From NCBI GenBank assembly GCA_024679565.1, contig JAIBDD010000010.1, forward strand, positions 1 to 64,000: 64,000 nt of DNA, in the 5' to 3' direction. Numbering within the stretch: position 1 is the stretch's first letter; every line of letters begins with the position of its first letter. The position numbers were made by a program, and so were the translations under genes. This stretch comes from Bacteroidota bacterium. GTDB taxonomy: Bacteria; Bacteroidota; Bacteroidia; NS11-12g; UBA9320. This document shows positions 17,078 to 25,590 of this stretch, in pieces. The notes under the pieces were generated by a model. It made no database searches and had not been told where the DNA came from. It saw only the letters and a list, made by a program, of their open reading frames with translations.

Positions 17078-18076
17078 ATGAGAAAACTGTTTACGTTTTT
17101 ACTATTTATTCCTTTGATTTCTATTGCGCAAACCTCACAGGAATGGATGGAAGCGGCAAATTTGAAAATGCAGGAGGGAAATACGCTTGGAGCAATCAAA
17201 GACTATACCTCGGCATTGGCAATCGACCCAACCTTAGTGGATGCTTATTACGGTCGAGGAAGTGTGTTTGCCGAATTGCTTACATACGACAAGGCGTTGG
17301 CTGATTTTAATAAGGCGATTGAATTGGATTCGAGTATTGCGATAGCCTTCTTTAATAGAGGTGTTGTGTACAATGCGAAAGGGTATCATAAGTTAGCTAT
17401 TACTGATTTCAATAGATACGTTAAGATGCGACCAAAAGATCCGCAAGGCTATTTGGCTCGAGCAGAATACTATCAGCAGCAAGGTTTGCAAGCGTTAGCC
17501 GATCAAGATTATAAAAAAGTGTCGGGCTTAGAGCCGATAGATGCAGATGGTTATGTGAGCAGAAGCGAGGTGAAATTAATTTTAGGCGATACGGCTGGTG
17601 CTATAGACGATATTTCGATGTGTATTGAGAAGAAACCACAATACACGAAAGCCTACTTATTTAGAGCTCAGTTGTATAGCCATACGGGCCAAACTACGCA
17701 AGCCATTGACGATTTAGACTTGGTTATATTAAATGATCGCAGGAACGTAAAGGCCTTAACTACTCGTGCTATGTTGTACAATGACAATGGTGTAACTCAA
17801 GCGGCAATTGAAGACTTTAGAAGAGCACTGGCTATTGACAATAAACTGCCAGAAATCTGGTTCGAATTGGGGTACAATCTATTAGAATTAAAGGACTATG
17901 ATGAAGCTATTATGGCTTTTCAAAATAGTTTAGTAACTGGTGTTGAAGATGCAGAATTAGCGTATTACAATAAAGGTGTTGCTGAATTTAACAGTAAAAA
18001 AAGGGAAGAGGCTTGTAAGAGTATGCAACGTGCCGGAGCAATGGGAGCCAATCACCTTGCCAAGTACTGCGATTAA
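17078..18076 (+). CDS. Exported tetratricopeptide-repeat protein
   Basis: A 332-residue protein beginning at ATG 17078 (MRKLFTFLLFIPLISIAQ, a signal peptide). A TTG 9 bp upstream is less likely as the start. At least eight TPR units follow, for example GAIKDYTSALAIDPTLVDAYYGRG and ALADFNKAIELDSSIAIAFFNRG, each with the W/Y-x-x-x-G-x-x-Y pattern. A final cysteine-containing repeat (REEACKSMQRAGAMG) is Sel1-like. It is a periplasmic scaffold with no enzymatic domain. Its end overlaps the convergent glycosyltransferase gene by 4 bp. Partners are unknown. Confidence 0.87.
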   Translation: MRKLFTFLLFIPLISIAQTSQEWMEAANLKMQEGNTLGAIKDYTSALAIDPTLVDAYYGRGSVFAELLTYDKALADFNKAIELDSSIAIAFFNRGVVYNAKGYHKLAITDFNRYVKMRPKDPQGYLARAEYYQQQGLQALADQDYKKVSGLEPIDADGYVSRSEVKLILGDTAGAIDDISMCIEKKPQYTKAYLFRAQLYSHTGQTTQAIDDLDLVILNDRRNVKALTTRAMLYNDNGVTQAAIEDFRRALAIDNKLPEIWFELGYNLLELKDYDEAIMAFQNSLVTGVEDAELAYYNKGVAEFNSKKREEACKSMQRAGAMGANHLAKYCD

Positions 18077-18822
18077 TCCTTTAGTTTAAAAATTGGGCGA
18101 TTCACTAAGCCCCATTTTTGTAATCGATACATTAGGCTTACACGTAACACACCTAACCCATAGGTTACACTTCTATTGAAATTAATACTAGATGCTTCTT
18201 CAAAGTATTTCGTTGGACAAGTAACTTCTCCAATTTCAAAATCGGTAAAACATATTTGCGCCGACATTTCGTTGTCAAACACAAAGTCATCCGAATTTGC
18301 TTCGATATCTATTGTTTTGAATATTTCGGTAGAGAATGCGCGATAACCCGTATGGTATTCACTTAGTTTTTGACCCATTAGAATGTTTTGAGTCAGTGTT
18401 AAAATACGGTTGGCTATGTATTTGTAAATGGGCATGCCACCTTTTAGCGCACCATTTCCTAATATTCTTGAAGCGTACACCACTGGGTATACATCGTTGG
18501 CTATTATGCTAGCCATCGCTCTTATTAATTTTGGCGTGTATTGGTAGTCTGGATGCAACATCACAACAATGTCGGCACCAAGTTCAATGGCTTTTGCGTA
18601 ACACGATTTTTGGTTGCCACCATAGCCTCGATTCTGTTCGTGCTTTACAATGTGTTTGATTCCTAAACGTTTGCCCGTTTCTACCGTATGGTCTCGACTC
18701 GCGTCATCCACCAAAACAACTTCATCAACGATATCGAAAGGGATCTCGTTAAAGGTCATTTCCAAAGTTTTCTCCGCATTGTAAGCGGGTAAAACCACAA
18801 CTATTTTTTTGTTTGCTATCAA
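18073..18822 (-). CDS. Family 2 glycosyltransferase (dolichyl-phosphate-mannose synthase-like)
   Basis: A 249-residue GT-A enzyme. The N-terminal fold is VVLPAYNAEKTLE, then VDEVVLVDDASRDHT (nucleotide-sugar binding), and HPDYQYTPKLI in place of DADG/DxD. The acceptor region contains YHTGYRAFS. No membrane anchor follows the catalytic domain, which is unlike the longer ArnC/GtrB type. It probably transfers a sugar to a lipid carrier or glycan at the inner face of the membrane. It starts at TTG 18820-18822, 3 bp after the nhaD stop, so it is cotranscribed with nhaD. Substrate is unknown. Confidence 0.82.
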   Translation of the reverse strand: MIANKKIVVVLPAYNAEKTLEMTFNEIPFDIVDEVVLVDDASRDHTVETGKRLGIKHIVKHEQNRGYGGNQKSCYAKAIELGADIVVMLHPDYQYTPKLIRAMASIIANDVYPVVYASRILGNGALKGGMPIYKYIANRILTLTQNILMGQKLSEYHTGYRAFSTEIFKTIDIEANSDDFVFDNEMSAQICFTDFEIGEVTCPTKYFEEASSINFNRSVTYGLGVLRVSLMYRLQKWGLVNRPIFKLKD

Positions 18823-18825
18823 AGC

Positions 18826-20160
18826 TTAAGCGTACATCAAGAAGTAAGTTGCCGCACCACACAGGTAACCGATTATAGCTAACCAGCTGATTTTCTTTAG
18901 GTACCATATAAAATCGATACGTTCTAAACCCATTGCAGCCACACCAGCAGCAGAACCAATGATTAAAGAACTTCCACCAACACCAGCACAGTAGGCTAAG
19001 AACTCCCAAAATTTACCTCCAGCAGCGAATACGCCCTCAGGCTGTATTTCGTACATACCTTGTGCCGCAGCAACCAAAGGTACGTTATCTACTATAGAGG
19101 ATAAGAAACCGATTACTACGTTAATCGCGTAAATGTTTCCAATCTTTTGATCTAGCGCAGCGGCCAATTCATTTAAATGACCAAATTCCTGCAAGGCAGC
19201 TACAGCTAAAAGTATCCCTAAAAAGAACAAAACACTAGCAACGTCAATTTTTTGGAGTACACCAATCACAGAAAGTTCGTGTTTATCTTCTTTGTTCTTG
19301 GCTCGATGGATTACTTCTGTAACTATCCAGAGTACACCTAAACTTAACATCATCCCCATAAACGGAGGCAGATGTGTAACTGTTTTAAATACGGGTACAA
19401 ACAACAAACCACACACACCAAGAACAAAAACCAATATGCGTTCATTTTGTGTTGTTGGGTTGATGTAATGCTCAACACCTTCTGACTTCATTGGGCGTTC
19501 CAAATGCTTCCCTTTAAGCGTGTAGCTTAAAATACCCAGTGGTACAATCATGGCAACCAAACTCGGGATAATCAGGTCAACGACCATTTGTCCAACATGT
19601 GGTAATTGGCCTTTAATCCATAACATGGTGGTGGTAACATCACCAATTGGAGACCATGCTCCACCTGCATTCGCTGAAACGACAACCATACCAACAAACA
19701 GCCAGCGCATCTCTTTTTCTTTTATGAGTTTACGAAGCAACGAAACCATTACGATGGTTGTTGTTAAGTTGTCAAGTATCGCGGATAAGAAGAAAGTTAA
19801 AACGCAGATAATCCAAATAAGCGTTACGGCATTGGTGGTTTTGATGCGGTTGGTTATTACAGCAAATCCCTCGTGAGCGTCAACCAATTCTACAATCGTC
19901 ATCGCACCCATTAAGAAGAATAGGATGCTCCCTATATCGAATAGGTGGTGCACTAAGCCATTCCGGTAGTTTATTCCGTCAATTCCATGTTCAATTACAT
20001 GCTGAATTTCGTGACCGGTTCCGCCTATTGTAAACACATACAGTGCCCAGCAAACCATACCAGTAACAAGGGCTGAAGCAGCCTTGTCGATTTTAATGTT
20101 ATGCTCTAAAGCAATGGCAATATAACCAAGAACAAAAACAACAATAATAAGAATTGACAT
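18826..20160 (-). CDS. nhaD: Na+/H+ antiporter, NhaD family
   Basis: A 444-residue inner-membrane antiporter with about 12 hydrophobic segments. NhaD/ion-transporter-superfamily signatures include LDNLTTTIVMVSLLRKLI, VSANAGGAWSPIGDVTTTML and the C-terminal half's SSIVDNVPLVAAAQGMY with YCAGVGGSSLIIGSAAG. The two re-entrant, Asp/Asn-rich motifs in inverted halves match. It exports Na+ in exchange for H+, which fits a marine or saline habitat. A TATTTTTG -7 box is 16 nt upstream of the ATG. The glycosyltransferase gene follows directly. Confidence 0.93.
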   Translation of the reverse strand: MSILIIVVFVLGYIAIALEHNIKIDKAASALVTGMVCWALYVFTIGGTGHEIQHVIEHGIDGINYRNGLVHHLFDIGSILFFLMGAMTIVELVDAHEGFAVITNRIKTTNAVTLIWIICVLTFFLSAILDNLTTTIVMVSLLRKLIKEKEMRWLFVGMVVVSANAGGAWSPIGDVTTTMLWIKGQLPHVGQMVVDLIIPSLVAMIVPLGILSYTLKGKHLERPMKSEGVEHYINPTTQNERILVFVLGVCGLLFVPVFKTVTHLPPFMGMMLSLGVLWIVTEVIHRAKNKEDKHELSVIGVLQKIDVASVLFFLGILLAVAALQEFGHLNELAAALDQKIGNIYAINVVIGFLSSIVDNVPLVAAAQGMYEIQPEGVFAAGGKFWEFLAYCAGVGGSSLIIGSAAGVAAMGLERIDFIWYLKKISWLAIIGYLCGAATYFLMYA

Positions 20161-20176
20161 GTCGAAAAATTTTCGG

Positions 20177-20184
20177 CAAAAATA
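20177..20184 (-). promoter_or_regulatory. -7 box TATTTTTG upstream of nhaD
   Basis: Exact TAnnTTTG match on the minus strand, ending 16 nt before the nhaD ATG. It lies in the 32-bp gap between nhaD and the HsdR_N-type gene. Confidence 0.55.
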
Positions 20185-20192
20185 ACCTAATC

Positions 20193-20636
20193 TTAAAGAC
20201 TTTTATATGGTGGAATCGCGCTTAGAAATTCACAAGTTTTAGTCACCGAATTTACCCGACAACAAAGTTGCTGAGCACCATTGGTCAGCAATAGGTAAGG
20301 CACATTTAAGGTGAAGTTGTATGTGGCAATTTGATTAAGCGTTAATTGGTTGATCGCAACGTTTGGCGCTTTGCATTCTATCAGTAGTTTTGGTTCGCCA
20401 CCTTTATAAATCAATACATCAAAACGTTTGTTTCGCTTTAGATATTTGATTTGCTTTTCAACTGCTATGTTGGTTGCAGGATAATCCAATTCGTGGGTTA
20501 AGTGATAAATGATCCATTGCCTTACTTCTTCTTCAGGTGTAACAAGCAGATAGCGTTTGCGTATTGGATCGAAAAAATACTGTTTGTTTTTTTCAACACG
20601 TGTTTTAATACCAATATTTTCCCAGTTAAATTGCAC
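20193..20636 (-). CDS. HsdR N-terminal-like PD-(D/E)XK domain protein
   Basis: A 147-residue stand-alone copy of the restriction endonuclease type I HsdR N-terminal fold (HSDR_N_2). The nuclease core is visible: RFDVLIYKGGEPKLLIECKA gives the Asp and the E-x-K of PD-(D/E)XK, preceded by QWIIYHLTHELDYPATNIAVE. No methylase or specificity subunit is near, so it is not part of a type I restriction system here. This short form is common in Bacteroidota next to holA, with unknown function. It starts at GTG 20634-20636. It is divergent from holA with only 23 bp between the starts. Confidence 0.85.
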   Translation of the reverse strand: MQFNWENIGIKTRVEKNKQYFFDPIRKRYLLVTPEEEVRQWIIYHLTHELDYPATNIAVEKQIKYLKRNKRFDVLIYKGGEPKLLIECKAPNVAINQLTLNQIATYNFTLNVPYLLLTNGAQQLCCRVNSVTKTCEFLSAIPPYKSL

Positions 20637-20659
20637 CGCTTATTCTATCAATTAACGCA

Positions 20660-21667
20660 GTGGCAAGTATAGCAGATTTTCAAAAACTAATGGGCGATAT
20701 AAACAGCAGATCGTTTAGACCTGTTTATTTTTTAGAAGGTGAGGAGCCATACTTCATTGATAAGATTGCCGATAAGTTAGAGAAAACGGTGCTCACCGAA
20801 GCCGAAAAGTCCTTTAATTATCAAGTATTGTATGGTCGTGATAGTGATGTGAACGATATTATTTCGTCGGCCAAAAGGTTTCCGATGATGGCTGAGTACC
20901 AACTCATCATTGTGCGAGAAGCTCAATTCTTAAAAGGTATTGATGCCATCATGTCGTATCTCGAAAATCCTGTCAAGTCAACCGTTTTGGTTTTTCTTTA
21001 TAAAAACAAAAAGGTAAGTAGAGCAACCAAATTGGGCAAAGCACTTAAGAAATTTGGTGTTTTTACTTCTAATAAATTGTATGAAAACGAAGTGGCTGGG
21101 TGGCTTCAAACGCATGTAAAGTCGTTAGGGCTAACCATCCGTCCAGAAGTGGTTCAAATTCTTATTCAAACCATTGGTAGTGATTTGCAAAAAATAACCG
21201 GTGAGATTGATAAGGCGAAGGCCAATATGGGTGAACGCACAGCAATTGAGATTGATGATATTGCACGAGGTGGAGGTATTGATAAGGAGTACAATGTATT
21301 TGAGTTGACAAAAAGCGTTGGTAAACGTGACCTGCGTCAAAGTCTACGCATTGTCAATTATTTCGCTAGAAACCCAAAGGATAATCCGTTTGTGTTGGTT
21401 TTGATTAACCTTTATAATTACTTCAAAAAAATTCACCTCATCCATTTTGAGAAAAGCAATAACCCAACGGAGATTGCCAGGTCTATTGGGATGAGCCCAT
21501 ATTTTGTAAAAGAATATGTAGCTGCAGCAAAAAATTACCAGCCTGCCAAAATGAGCGAAGTGTTCGCCATTTTGCATGAATTTGATTTGAAAAGCAAAGG
21601 AATAGAAGGCGGAAAGGCTGCAGATGGTGAACTTTTGACAGAATTGGTAGTTAGATTAATCAAGTAA
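20660..21667 (+). CDS. holA: DNA polymerase III subunit delta
   Basis: A 335-residue clamp-loader subunit that opens the beta clamp. Visible features are RPVYFLEGEEPYFIDKIADKLEK at the N-terminus, the degenerate AAA+ core without a Walker A, TVLVFLYKNKKVSRATKLGKALKK, and the C-terminal collar (NPFVLVLINLYNYFKKIHLI, GMSPYFVKEYVAAAKNY). Length and order fit HolA. It starts at GTG 20660. The stop overlaps by one base a possible upstream start of the next gene, though that gene's likely ATG is at 21724. Confidence 0.9.
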   Translation: MASIADFQKLMGDINSRSFRPVYFLEGEEPYFIDKIADKLEKTVLTEAEKSFNYQVLYGRDSDVNDIISSAKRFPMMAEYQLIIVREAQFLKGIDAIMSYLENPVKSTVLVFLYKNKKVSRATKLGKALKKFGVFTSNKLYENEVAGWLQTHVKSLGLTIRPEVVQILIQTIGSDLQKITGEIDKAKANMGERTAIEIDDIARGGGIDKEYNVFELTKSVGKRDLRQSLRIVNYFARNPKDNPFVLVLINLYNYFKKIHLIHFEKSNNPTEIARSIGMSPYFVKEYVAAAKNYQPAKMSEVFAILHEFDLKSKGIEGGKAADGELLTELVVRLIK

Positions 21668-21723
21668 TGTATAGATTTGTCAACCTTTTGATAAAATTCA
21701 TAAAAGAGAAATATTTAGTTAGT

Positions 21724-23670
21724 ATGAAAAGAGCAATACTTTTATCCGCTGTAATGTCTACAATGATTGTAGCATACGGACAATCCCCTTCAGAACTTCA
21801 TCAGCCAAGTGCAAAGCAGTTGATCCAAAAAGGACAATTGGATGCGGTTGATGGTTTTAGATTCGATCAAGCGCCAAACGCAGAAGCAACAACTCCAGTA
21901 TCTCACGGTAAGTATAGATCTGAGGTGTACGATTTTGTTCGCGTTGGTAACACGTATTATGATTTGCAGTCAAATGCTTCGATAGGTCGAAGAGCAATTT
22001 TACATGGTGATGGAACAATAACTGTTGCATGGACATATTCTGGTACTTCAAGTACAAGTTGGCCAGATCGTGGATCAGCTGTTAACCACTATAATGGTAC
22101 AGCTTGGGGTGCAGAACCTAGCCTGCGTACAGAGAACGTAAGAACAGGATGGCCGTCAATTGGTGAATTACCAGATGGTAGTATTTATACGATTGCACAC
22201 GATCCTGCGGCAGGCGGATTACAAATGGCTCGTACTTCTGCAAAAGGCGGTACTACATGGTCAAACGATGCTGGTAAAATATTAACCCACCCTGACGGGA
22301 ATATGATTTGGAACCGCACAGCAAACTTGGGTAACAAAATGTTCTCATTAGTAAACTTTGCTGCTCAAGCGGATGATCCTGATGTAACAATTAAAGGAAT
22401 TACAAATCCAACTTTATACGCAATGTCGAACGACGCGGGTAAAACATGGACGTCTTTAGATTTATTACCTGGTTACGATTCTTCACGTTACCTTGACGGT
22501 GGTGGAGATACTTACGCTATTGATGCGAGAGACTCAATCGTTGCGATTGTAATCGCAGGACGTTATAAAGACGTAACGTTATTTAAGTCTACCGATTCTG
22601 GTACTACTTGGAAAACAAGCATCATCGACTCATTTGCTTTCCCACGTTTTGTATGGGGTAGCTACTTGGTAGACCCTAACAATCCAGTTGTATGTAATGA
22701 TGGTTCTGTTGACGTATTAATTGATAACAACGGTGACGTTCACGTTGCTGGTGGTAGAGTAAGTTACTCTGACGATGATACTACAGATGATTTAGCACGT
22801 TCAGGTAGCTATTTCAACTTGTATCACTGGAGTGAAAACCAACCTACTTGGAAAATTTGTGGAACACCTATCGATATGGATGGACAACCATCTTCTACTG
22901 GATCACCTTACGACATCACTGCTGAAACAACAAACAGTATGGGTACCGATGGTAACCCATCAAATGGTTTAGCTTACGCTGCTCGTTATGGTGGAACAAG
23001 TATCTCAACACACTCAAGTTTGTCTGTAGATAAAAACAACAACATCTACGTTACTTGGGATGCACCAGTTGAATTCACATTTAACGATTACTTAGCCAAC
23101 TATAGAGATGTACATATTTCTTACTCAACAGACGGTGGAGCATCGTGGGCAACTACGCAAAATGCAACACAGATTAGATCTCAAGAAGCGGTATTTGCAT
23201 GTTTAACTAAACGTACTGATGATTTTGTGCACTTCATTTTCCAAATGGATGCTCATCCTGGAACAAACTTACAGAACAGTGGTACAGGTAACTTACACCC
23301 TAACGTAGAAAACACAATTTACTACGCAGCTATACCTGTACAAGATTTGATGGATAGCGTTTTAGGTCAGAATACATTAGAGATTACTCCAGTGATCAAA
23401 GAATCTAAAGTATTTGTTGTTAGCCAAAACCAACCAAACCCATTTAGTGATAACACAAACGTTGTTGTTTACTTAAGAGCTGGTAGCGATTTGACTTGCA
23501 CAGTTACTGATGCAACTGGTAAAATTGTTTCAACTCAATCAATGGGATATAGAGGTGCTGGTAACCACGATATCACAATCAACGGATCTGAATTAACTTC
23601 GGGTGTATACTTCTACACTTTGAAGACGAAAGACAGTGAAGTAACGAAGAAAATGCAAGTGTTGAAATAG
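21724..23670 (+). CDS. T9SS-exported BNR/Asp-box repeat protein
   Basis: A 648-residue secreted protein. ATG 21724 is chosen because MKRAILLSAVMSTMIVAYGQ is a clean signal peptide. An in-frame ATG at 21667 would add 19 residues. Asp-box (S-x-D-x-G-x-T-W) repeats of sialidase-type propellers are present: SNDAGKTWTSL, STDSGTTWKTS and STDGGASWATT, with AKGGTTWSNDAG as a weaker one. The RIP and catalytic Arg/Tyr pattern of true sialidases was not recognised, so catalysis is not claimed. The C-terminal ~75 residues (VVSQNQPNPFSDNTNVVVYL to VTKKMQVLK) are a T9SS type A sorting domain. Codon use is strongly biased (GGT, CGT, AAC), suggesting high expression. A strong terminator follows. Confidence 0.87.
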   Translation: MKRAILLSAVMSTMIVAYGQSPSELHQPSAKQLIQKGQLDAVDGFRFDQAPNAEATTPVSHGKYRSEVYDFVRVGNTYYDLQSNASIGRRAILHGDGTITVAWTYSGTSSTSWPDRGSAVNHYNGTAWGAEPSLRTENVRTGWPSIGELPDGSIYTIAHDPAAGGLQMARTSAKGGTTWSNDAGKILTHPDGNMIWNRTANLGNKMFSLVNFAAQADDPDVTIKGITNPTLYAMSNDAGKTWTSLDLLPGYDSSRYLDGGGDTYAIDARDSIVAIVIAGRYKDVTLFKSTDSGTTWKTSIIDSFAFPRFVWGSYLVDPNNPVVCNDGSVDVLIDNNGDVHVAGGRVSYSDDDTTDDLARSGSYFNLYHWSENQPTWKICGTPIDMDGQPSSTGSPYDITAETTNSMGTDGNPSNGLAYAARYGGTSISTHSSLSVDKNNNIYVTWDAPVEFTFNDYLANYRDVHISYSTDGGASWATTQNATQIRSQEAVFACLTKRTDDFVHFIFQMDAHPGTNLQNSGTGNLHPNVENTIYYAAIPVQDLMDSVLGQNTLEITPVIKESKVFVVSQNQPNPFSDNTNVVVYLRAGSDLTCTVTDATGKIVSTQSMGYRGAGNHDITINGSELTSGVYFYTLKTKDSEVTKKMQVLK

Positions 23671-23691
23671 CATTTACACTAACGAAATTGA

Positions 23692-23721
23692 AAAGGGCGC
23701 TGAATTCAGCGCCCTTTTTTT
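23692..23721 (+). terminator. Strong intrinsic terminator
   Basis: Perfect stem GGGCGCTGAATTCAGCGCCC (20 bases, self-complementary) followed by eight T, 21 bp after the stop of the BNR-repeat gene. Confidence 0.92.
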
Positions 23722-23822
23722 GTCTAATTCTGGGTGGGTTGGAGTCTTGAGTCAATATGTAAGAGAATACTATATTCGTAAAGAGGCTAGGATAGTTTGT
23801 GTATTCCCTCACTCCGTTAGCT

Positions 23823-24851
23823 ATGTTAAGATTTTTTAGAAAAATTCGTAAGATGTTGTTGGCTGACAATATGTTCAGCAAATACATTTTATACGCCTTT
23901 GGAGAAATCGTTTTGGTTGTTGTCGGAATTCTACTTGCTCTATAGGTAGATGCTTGGAACGATGAAAAGCAATCAAATGATGAGGCTAGATTATTGTTGG
24001 CCCAAGTACAGGAAGAATTGGCCTTTAATATTTTTAAGCTGAATGACGGTCACAACCGGTATAGAGCATATGATACCTGTGTGCATAGGGTGTTGCAAAA
24101 AGAAGCAACCTATGATGATTATAAAAATAAGGGGCCTTTGTTGTACTTCTTTTATCGAAACAATGCGATTCAAATCAAGGATGATGCCTATGTGAACATG
24201 TTGGTAAAATGTAAATCATTCCCTCAAGAGTTTGATAGTATAGTATTAAGGTTAAGGTGGCTTTATGGAAGTGCTAAAAGACGTGTAGATTTTAGAGACA
24301 AGAATACCTCAGAGAATGTGATGGATTACATTCATAAACTCCGCAGAGAGAAAGAGTAGTTTTATACCTATGCAACCTTTGGTGAACCCACAGAAGACAT
24401 GATCGCGTATTTTCTCTCAGACCCTGTTCATCTGAATGAAATGGCTTATTACCAAATCCAGAATTTAGATAACCACAACCTTTTAATTTTAGTTTTTAGA
24501 GAGTCTGCCATTGAAATTTATGATGACCTATCTGAATCTTTAGAATTGCCAATTGATTCCGTATTGACCAGAAAAAATATACACATAGATCATTGTCAAG
24601 GGACTTACATGAGAGAGAAGGATTCTCAAATGTTTGAAATAATCAAACATGACGGTATTTATGTTATGAGGCGAAAGAACAAGGAAGGAGACACTACACT
24701 TTATAACGGTCATCCCATATTTTCTGAGACTCGGACTCAATTCACCGTATCTAAAAAATTTTGCACTTTTATCTATAATGATGCTGATAGCGTAACCGGT
24801 TTAGTAGCATCACTGGGTAGGTATAGAGCTGAATTTAAAAAGGTAAAATGA
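23823..24851 (+). pseudogene. DUF6090-like membrane protein gene with two in-frame TAG codons
   Basis: A continuous frame of 343 codons from ATG 23823 to TGA 24849-24851 is interrupted only by TAG at codon 41 (23943-23945) and TAG at codon 179 (24357-24359). The N-terminus (MLRFFRKIRKMLL, then KYILYAFGEIVLVVVGILLAL) matches the DUF6090 family: a short basic cytoplasmic start and one membrane helix, normally followed by Q-(V/I)-(D/N)-x-W-N. Here the TAG sits exactly where the conserved Gln codon CAG would be (LAL-stop-VDAWND), consistent with a CAG-to-TAG change. The remainder is a soluble extracytoplasmic domain of unknown role. No frameshift is seen, so decay is recent. TAG ends intact genes nearby, so it is not a sense codon here. 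Confidence 0.78.
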
Positions 24852-24906
24852 ACATAAGTAAGTTGATCGCTCTTGAAGTTTAGAAGATTTGTTAGAGGCA
24901 CATTTG

Positions 24907-25590
24907 CTAATCGCTTACAACCTTTCCATCGTGTAATTCAATAATGCGTCCTGTTTTTTTGGCAAAATCTAAGTCATGTGTCACAACCAATAAGGTTTTG
25001 TTATACGTTTCTGTAAGGCCTTTGAATATGTTAAAAACGATGTCTGCATTTTTGCTATCAAGGTTTCCTGTTGGTTCGTCGCACATAATGATTAATGGAT
25101 CGTTTATCATTGCGCGAGCAATGGCAACACGTTGTTTCTCTCCACCAGACAATTGATAAGCCATTTTTTTTGCTAGTGTCTCAATACCCAAATCTTTTAG
25201 GTATTCGTAAGCATTGTGTTCCAATTCTTCCTCACTGACCTTATTCAACTTGAATCCTGGAAGCATGACGTTTTTTAATGCGGTGAATTCGTTGAGTAAA
25301 TAATGGAATTGGAAAACGAAACCGATTTTCTCATTTCTGATGGCGGCTAATTCTTTTTCTGTTTTATCTCGAACCCCAATCCCATCAATGAGGAGCTCTC
25401 CGGTAAAATCAGTATCCATGGTAGAAAGTATATACAGCAGTGTTGACTTTCCACTGCCAGACCGCCCGATAATCGAAGCGTATTCTCCGCGATCAACGCG
25501 AAACGAAACATCTTTTAGTACATCAATCTTAACTGGGTCATTAAACGACTTATAAATAGATCTGGCTTCTAAAGCTATCGTATTTTCCAT
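24907..25590 (-). CDS. ABC transporter ATP-binding protein (LolD/MacB type)
   Basis: A 227-residue ATPase with Walker A GRSGSGKST, Q-loop FQFHYLLNEFTAL, signature LSGGEKQRVAIARAM, Walker B LIIMCDEPTGNLD and the switch His in VVTHDLDFA. The QFHYLLNEFTA segment is typical of LolD-type ATPases. Its ATG abuts the stop of the permease gene. With the permease and adaptor it forms a tripartite, MacAB-like export or lipoprotein-release system. Transported substrate is unknown. Confidence 0.9.
   Translation of the reverse strand: MENTIALEARSIYKSFNDPVKIDVLKDVSFRVDRGEYASIIGRSGSGKSTLLYILSTMDTDFTGELLIDGIGVRDKTEKELAAIRNEKIGFVFQFHYLLNEFTALKNVMLPGFKLNKVSEEELEHNAYEYLKDLGIETLAKKMAYQLSGGEKQRVAIARAMINDPLIIMCDEPTGNLDSKNADIVFNIFKGLTETYNKTLLVVTHDLDFAKKTGRIIELHDGKVVSD

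Noticed and set aside
20193..20636. A type I restriction-modification locus
   Set aside because: Only the HsdR N-terminal-like domain is present, with no helicase, HsdM or HsdS. This short form commonly accompanies holA in Bacteroidota.
21667..21723. Upstream start at 21667 for the BNR-repeat gene
   Set aside because: It would place 19 basic, hydrophobic residues before a complete signal peptide beginning at ATG 21724.
21724..23670. Calling the BNR-repeat protein an active sialidase
   Set aside because: Asp-boxes alone occur in many propellers. The RIP motif and catalytic Arg triad and Tyr were not recognised.
23943..24359. TAG as a recoded sense codon (pyrrolysine or suppressor tRNA) in the DUF6090-like frame
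   Set aside because: Adjacent genes such as the BNR-repeat gene end in TAG, and no Pyl machinery or downstream element is visible. Nonsense mutation is simpler.
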